A DNA stretch of 9,605 bases from the NCBI GenBank assembly GCA_021811865.1, contig JAKAQB010000099.1:1-9605 (forward strand), given 5' to 3'. A model generated the notes under the pieces. That model made no database searches. It was not told where the DNA came from and saw only the letters and a program-made list of their open reading frames with translations. This document shows, one piece after another, positions 6,973-9,605 of this stretch (its first letter is position 1; the number at the start of each line of letters is the position of its first letter). The position numbers were made by a program, and so were the translations under genes. The DNA is from Actinomycetes bacterium. GTDB lineage: Bacteria; Actinomycetota; Acidimicrobiia; Acidimicrobiales; Palsa-688.

Positions 6973-7650
6973 CTATGCAGCGCGGCAACGCCCAGTTCGC
7001 ATCGTCTCGGCGACCGCGGCCGGTCGAGTCGTCTGCATGATGCGGTAGACGTCGGCCGCATCCTTGTCGCTGGGCCGGTCGGTGCGCCCCGTGTCGAGTC
7101 GGTCCCGGATCTTGTGCGCCTTGGCCACAAGGAGGGCTGCGACACCCGCCACTTCAACGGTTACGTGGCGCTCGTCTGCCGGGTCGAGGGCGACGACGGT
7201 CATGGGGCTGTGGTCGACAAGTTCCGCCTCCAGGCCCACGGCGCGTCGAGCGGCACGCTTGCCGTGCGGCGGGATGCGTGCGCCACGCCGTCCCTCGCCG
7301 GTGCTGGTCCCCTCAGGGACGATGAGGTCGATCGGGATGGTCACGTCCTCACCACTGACGAGCACAGTGGTCTGCCACATTCCCGGGTGTTCGGCACTGA
7401 ACCCGGCGTCACTCATCAGCGCTTCGAGGTCGGGCTCACCGCCGAGCAGCGCTGGGTTCAACGCGAGGTCGCCATCTGTTGTGTACGGAGCGATGGTGAT
7501 GCCGACGTCTCCCTCCCCGGTGCGGAGGTAGACCGCCTGCGCACCAACGACGATGACGGCATCACCGTGGGGAGCCAGCAGGGTCAGCGCATCGAGCAGG
7601 ACGCCCCGGGCGGCGATGTAGAGGGGGTCGAATGCGGGGCCGTCAGTCAT
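6973..7650 (-). CDS. AbiEii/MenT-like nucleotidyltransferase, putative toxin or effector
   Basis: A 225-residue protein with the signature of minimal nucleotidyltransferases of the type IV toxin-antitoxin (AbiEii/MenT) class: VVGAQAVYLRTG (Gly36 region, standing for the usual GG/GS), then TTDGDLAL with the metal-binding pair Asp59 and Asp61, a third acidic residue Asp108 in IPIDLIVPEG, a Lys-rich helix (VAKAHKIRDR), and SDKDAADVYRIM (Lys196, Asp197, Asp200) matching the family's C-terminal KDxxD-type motif. Related MenT toxins add nucleotides to tRNA ends; that activity here is inference. The ATG at 7650 overlaps the end of the upstream gene by 8 bp (ATGACTGA), implying translational coupling with its partner. 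The last few residues look odd: the motif-rich part ends near 217 and the neighbouring frame continues with protein-like sequence to a stop at 6927, so the C-terminus may be shortened by a frameshift. Confidence 0.8.
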   Translation of the reverse strand: MTDGPAFDPLYIAARGVLLDALTLLAPHGDAVIVVGAQAVYLRTGEGDVGITIAPYTTDGDLALNPALLGGEPDLEALMSDAGFSAEHPGMWQTTVLVSGEDVTIPIDLIVPEGTSTGEGRRGARIPPHGKRAARRAVGLEAELVDHSPMTVVALDPADERHVTVEVAGVAALLVAKAHKIRDRLDTGRTDRPSDKDAADVYRIMQTTRPAAVAETMRTGRCRAA

Positions 7651-8722
7651 CGACGCGTCTGGTCGGGAGCTTGTCGAGACGCCAGAGACCCTCGTTCTCG
7701 GTGATCCACTGGAGGAGAGCCTCGCCTTCGGCCGGCATCCGGCCATTGCCGGTGAGGCAGTCGGCAGTGGCCTGGGACGGCGCCACGTAGGTGATGCCGT
7801 CAACAAGCGACGCCCTTTCCCACACGACGGGATCGAGAGGGGTCAGGAGAGCGACGTTGGCTCCCTGGTCCGCAGGGATGAGGCCGAGAGCGTCAACGAC
7901 AGCCCTGGGATCGACGGCGTAGACCGCCAAAAGGGCGGGCGCTGCGACAGGAGCGAGCCGTCCGGCTGCGAACGACCCGGTCACGGCGGTCCGGGTTCCA
8001 ACGGTTCGCAGCTGGTCAAGGGCGCTCGCCGCTCCGGCCGGGGCGAGATACCGCTGCGTCTTGTTGGATCGGAAGACGTCGTAGGTCTCGACCCACCTGC
8101 GGATGAGACGGGCGATGTCCACGGACTCGACCCGGCCGCGTTCGGATCGCTCCGCGAGCGCCTCGTCGTCCAGCGTGTCCAGCAGGCGTGACACGTAGCC
8201 GGGCGCAAGGTCTGCGGCCGCGGCGAGGTCGCGCACGCCGTACGGAGGGCGCACATCGATGAGGAGTCGGATGAGCCGACCTGCCTTGGGGCCGTGGACG
8301 CTCGCCTTGCTGCGCTGGGGTGGGTTCGGATCCTTCGTCGCGCCCTGCGTCTGGAGGTACACGGTGGGGTCGTCCAGCCGGATCAGGGCGTTGCCTGTGA
8401 GGTCGAGGTAGTTGAGGCCCTGATCGCTGAGAAGCTCTTGGGTTCGCTGACTCAGCCAGGGCGCCACCACCAGGATGGGGATGTGACCGGCGAGGGTTGT
8501 GAGCGTCCGTGCGACGCCGCCAAGGAGCCGGTCCACGTCGCGCGGGCCGAAGACCCGCTTCACCTCGATGACCATGGTCGTGAAGGTGCCGCTCGGACCT
8601 TTCATGTCGATGGCGGCGTCGACCCGCCCGTCTGGGGTCCGGAACTCGGCGCGTGAGGTGGGGCCGACCTCCCAGCTCTGGGGAAGCCGGCCGCGAAGCC
8701 ACGCAACGGCGGCTTCGGCCAT
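7643..8722 (-). CDS. PD-(D/E)XK nuclease-like + winged-helix + AbiEi-like protein (putative antitoxin/regulator)
   Basis: A 359-residue protein with three parts. Residues about 1-110 resemble a restriction-endonuclease fold: Asp35 in GRVDAAID and Glu53/Lys55 in VIEVKR fit the D...ExK catalytic pattern, followed by the hydrophobic strand HIPILVVAPWLS. Residues about 150-215 look like a winged helix-turn-helix (GVRDLAAAADLAPGYVSRLL). The remainder, including TAVTGSFAAGRLAPVAAPAL, GANVALLTP and ITYVAPSQATAD, resembles the C-terminal region of AbiEi-type antitoxins. It overlaps the nucleotidyltransferase gene by 8 bp, the AbiEi-AbiEii order. Layout and sizes recall mycobacterial MenA2/MenT2 (from memory). 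The ATG at 8722 is preferred although its ribosome site is weak; a GTG at 8764 would add 14 residues. The open frame up to 9205 is composition-driven and not homologous. Whether the nuclease-like domain cuts DNA is unknown. Confidence 0.82.
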   Translation of the reverse strand: MAEAAVAWLRGRLPQSWEVGPTSRAEFRTPDGRVDAAIDMKGPSGTFTTMVIEVKRVFGPRDVDRLLGGVARTLTTLAGHIPILVVAPWLSQRTQELLSDQGLNYLDLTGNALIRLDDPTVYLQTQGATKDPNPPQRSKASVHGPKAGRLIRLLIDVRPPYGVRDLAAAADLAPGYVSRLLDTLDDEALAERSERGRVESVDIARLIRRWVETYDVFRSNKTQRYLAPAGAASALDQLRTVGTRTAVTGSFAAGRLAPVAAPALLAVYAVDPRAVVDALGLIPADQGANVALLTPLDPVVWERASLVDGITYVAPSQATADCLTGNGRMPAEGEALLQWITENEGLWRLDKLPTRRVDD

Positions 8723-8788
8723 CTCGTTCTCTGTGAGGGGGCCGTTTGCTGACAAGGTGAACACCGACGATAGCCGGGATTGTTGCTT

Positions 8789-8816
8789 CGCATAGCGTGG
8801 TTTGCTGGCACGGCAA
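8789..8816 (-). promoter_or_regulatory. Candidate promoter of the two-gene module
   Basis: On the minus strand TTGCCG (8816-8811) and TATGCG (8794-8789) are separated by 16 bp, a plausible but imperfect -35/-10 pair. It would start transcription near 8782, about 60 nt before the ATG at 8722 or 18 nt before the GTG at 8764. Prediction only. Confidence 0.35.
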
Positions 8817-8818
8817 AC
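8800..8818. promoter_or_regulatory. 19-bp inverted repeat, candidate operator
   Basis: GTTTGC (8800-8805) and GCAAAC (8813-8818) form perfect 6-bp arms around 7 bp. The repeat covers the candidate -35 of the module. The same octamer GTTTGCTG recurs as a half site at 8744-8751. AbiEi-type antitoxins are known to repress their own operons through inverted repeats, so autoregulation by the winged-helix protein is a natural inference. Confidence 0.5.
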
Positions 8819-8822
8819 AGTG

Positions 8823-9036
8823 AATCCTAGGCAACAGACCTGGCCACCCTGGGATGGCGGTGGTGGCTGGGTCCACGTGGATCCCTCCAGATCGGTCCCG
8901 ATCGCCGAACCGTGCTGCACGGGTGTGGGCGTACCTGCAAGGCCAAGGCGAGACCCGTCTGATCGGGTGCCTGTTCCGCCTTCGCCCGTGCCAGCCCGCA
9001 AGGAGCGTCGTAACCGCTCCTCTGGAGGGCACCCCA
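8823..9036. other. Palindrome-containing stretch without a recognisable gene
   Basis: No frame on either strand reads as a convincing protein. It contains the 10-bp palindrome TCCACGTGGA (8872-8881), the inverted repeat GATCGG-TC-CCGATC (8890-8903), and a nested hairpin with outer arms AAGGCG (8945-8950) and CGCCTT (8977-8982) and inner arms ACCCG (8953-8957) and CGGGT (8964-8968). These could be protein-binding sites, a structured RNA or chance in GC-rich DNA; no transcription signal assigns them. Confidence 0.4.
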
Positions 9037-9241
9037 ATGGCGCCGAACGCCACCAACGGCACCCCGGGCGGCCAGCGTTATCCACTGGCTGGTCCCCAGC
9101 CGCGAACACCTCGCCATCACGATCGCGGTCGAGATCGTCATGCCTCCCCTCGGACTCCCGCTGTGGGCGCACCTCTTGTTCGAAGTGCTTGAGCTCGTCA
9201 CCCACGCGGTGCTGAGACGTGCAGGGTCCCCCGATATTTAG
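9037..9241 (+). pseudogene. Frameshifted small membrane-protein gene
   Basis: A GGAGGG (9024-9029) stands 7 nt before the ATG at 9037, which opens a polar N-terminus (MAPNATNGTPGGQR). The +1 frame then carries the protein-like part from about 9080: HWLVPSREHLAITIAVEI, then VMPPLGLPLWAHLLFEVL and a basic tail, to a stop at 9239-9241. The second frame has no start codon ahead of this segment (an in-frame TAA lies at 9011-9013), while the ATG frame continues into Pro/Arg-rich sequence, so a one-base shift near 9079 would join them into a roughly 67-residue protein. The hydrophobic stretches suggest one or two membrane helices. I do not recognise the family. It could be a real pseudogene, a base-call error, or chance coding character. 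Confidence 0.42.
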
Positions 9242-9340
9242 TACGCGTTGACCGACGAAGAGCTTGCAACCGTTCCGCTAACCCGCCACGCCTTCCATGG
9301 CGACTGGAACTACACGATTGCTCACGCAAACTCTCGGTGA
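9242..9340 (+). mobile_element. ISAzo13-type transposase C-terminal remnant
   Basis: Translating from 9242 gives LTDEELATVPLTRHAFHGD followed by WNYTIAHANSR and a stop at 9338-9340. This closely resembles the conserved C-terminal end of ISAzo13-family transposases, where a TDEE...LPLTRH..HGDWNYT block precedes the stop (recalled, not searched). Only about 30 codons survive; the transposase catalytic domain is absent and the frame is blocked immediately upstream by the stop at 9239-9241. It is therefore a scar of an insertion sequence, not an active element. No terminal inverted repeats could be paired within the window. Confidence 0.7.
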
Positions 9341-9344
9341 GCCC

Positions 9345-9494
9345 TTAGCCACGAGGAAACCGCGAGTCGATCAGTGTTCTCAGCTGCCGCCGCCACTCCT
9401 TGGCAAAGGCGCCGACCCTCTGCAGTGCACGATCACGATGTGCCATGAACTCCGGCAGGGCGCCCGACGGCAAGAACGACAGTTTCGCTACCAC
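9345..9494 (-). CDS. Short unrecognised ORF, 49 aa (small gene or frameshifted 3' end)
   Basis: The frame reads MVAKLSFLPSGALPEFM, then HRDRALQRVGAFAKEWRRQL and a short tail to TAA at 9347-9345. Its amphipathic, Arg/Leu-rich helical character and G/C-biased wobble positions look like real coding sequence, but the family is not recognised. The GTG start at 9494 overlaps the stop of the upstream leftward frame (GTGGTAG), so either two genes are translationally coupled or a single gene is broken by a frameshift there. No good ribosome binding site is at normal distance, which favours coupling or a broken gene. Its stop is 4 nt from the end of the convergent transposase remnant. Confidence 0.45.
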   Translation of the reverse strand: MVAKLSFLPSGALPEFMAHRDRALQRVGAFAKEWRRQLRTLIDSRFPRG

Positions 9495-9605
9495 GACCGT
9501 TCAAGTGAGGCCTTCACATAAGCCAGTGAGCAGGCCCGCTCGCAGGCCCAGGCGGCGGCACGCGCGGGTTCGAGCGGGCTCGACCACGCCTCCTCCACAG
9601 GCTCA
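9488..9605 (-). CDS. 3' end of an unrecognised gene running off the right edge
   Basis: Thirty-eight residues are visible, reading EEAWSSPLEPARAAAWACER and CSLAYVKASLERSW before TAG at 9490-9488. The Ala-rich helical composition and wobble bias are consistent with genuine coding sequence, but the family cannot be named from so little. It overlaps the start of the next leftward short frame. The beginning lies outside the window. Confidence 0.45.
   Translation of the reverse strand, partial: EPVEEAWSSPLEPARAAAWACERACSLAYVKASLERSW

Noticed and set aside
8945..8982. Nested hairpin as a tRNA, riboswitch or intrinsic terminator
   Set aside because: No cloverleaf, no known riboswitch core and no following T-tract; kept only as an unexplained structure.
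8723..9205. N-terminal extension of the nuclease-like protein to 9205
   Set aside because: Low-complexity sequence with no domain character, crossing the candidate promoter and operator and running antisense to the small membrane-protein frame.
1..9605. CRISPR array, rRNA or tRNA genes, plasmid origin
   Set aside because: No regularly spaced repeats, rRNA-like blocks, tRNA cloverleaf or iteron series seen.

Overview
The window is very GC-rich, with G/C-biased third codon positions, GTG starts beside ATG starts and strong AGGAGG-type ribosome binding sites. Together with the gene families present, this suggests a high-GC Actinomycetota chromosome; the class cannot be fixed from the sequence. 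All identifications are by reading protein motifs; no database search was run.

Left part (1-6166): metabolic genes. A 5'-truncated 14-helix drug:H+ antiporter (DHA2-type MFS) runs rightward and meets, tail to tail, a leftward FMN-dependent L-lactate/2-hydroxy-acid dehydrogenase resembling LldD2. Upstream of the latter lies a leftward secreted endonuclease/exonuclease/phosphatase (EEP) gene that is a clear pseudogene, with a nonsense codon and about four frame changes. Divergent from the pseudogene is a 687-codon trimethylamine/dimethylamine/histamine dehydrogenase-type flavoprotein. It keeps the catalytic Tyr/His/Asp and the three-domain layout, but has Ala where the family's cysteinyl-FMN Cys should be, Ser at one of four [4Fe-4S] ligands, and Glu at one wall of the substrate bowl.

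Middle (6177-8822): four leftward genes. The upstream two overlap by 8 bp and look like a two-gene defence or toxin-antitoxin module: a protein with a PD-(D/E)XK nuclease-like N-terminus, a winged helix and an AbiEi-like C-terminal region, followed by an AbiEii/MenT-like nucleotidyltransferase. A 19-bp inverted repeat over a plausible promoter suggests autoregulation. Downstream are a small protein of unknown function and a zinc-ribbon protein.

Right end (8823-9605): a palindrome-containing stretch without a convincing gene, a probable frameshifted small membrane-protein gene, a short remnant of an ISAzo13-type transposase C-terminus, and two overlapping leftward short reading frames, one running off the right edge. 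This looks like a decayed, mobile-element-scarred junction beside the defence-like module. The nuclease-like/nucleotidyltransferase module and the variant amine dehydrogenase are the most interesting items.
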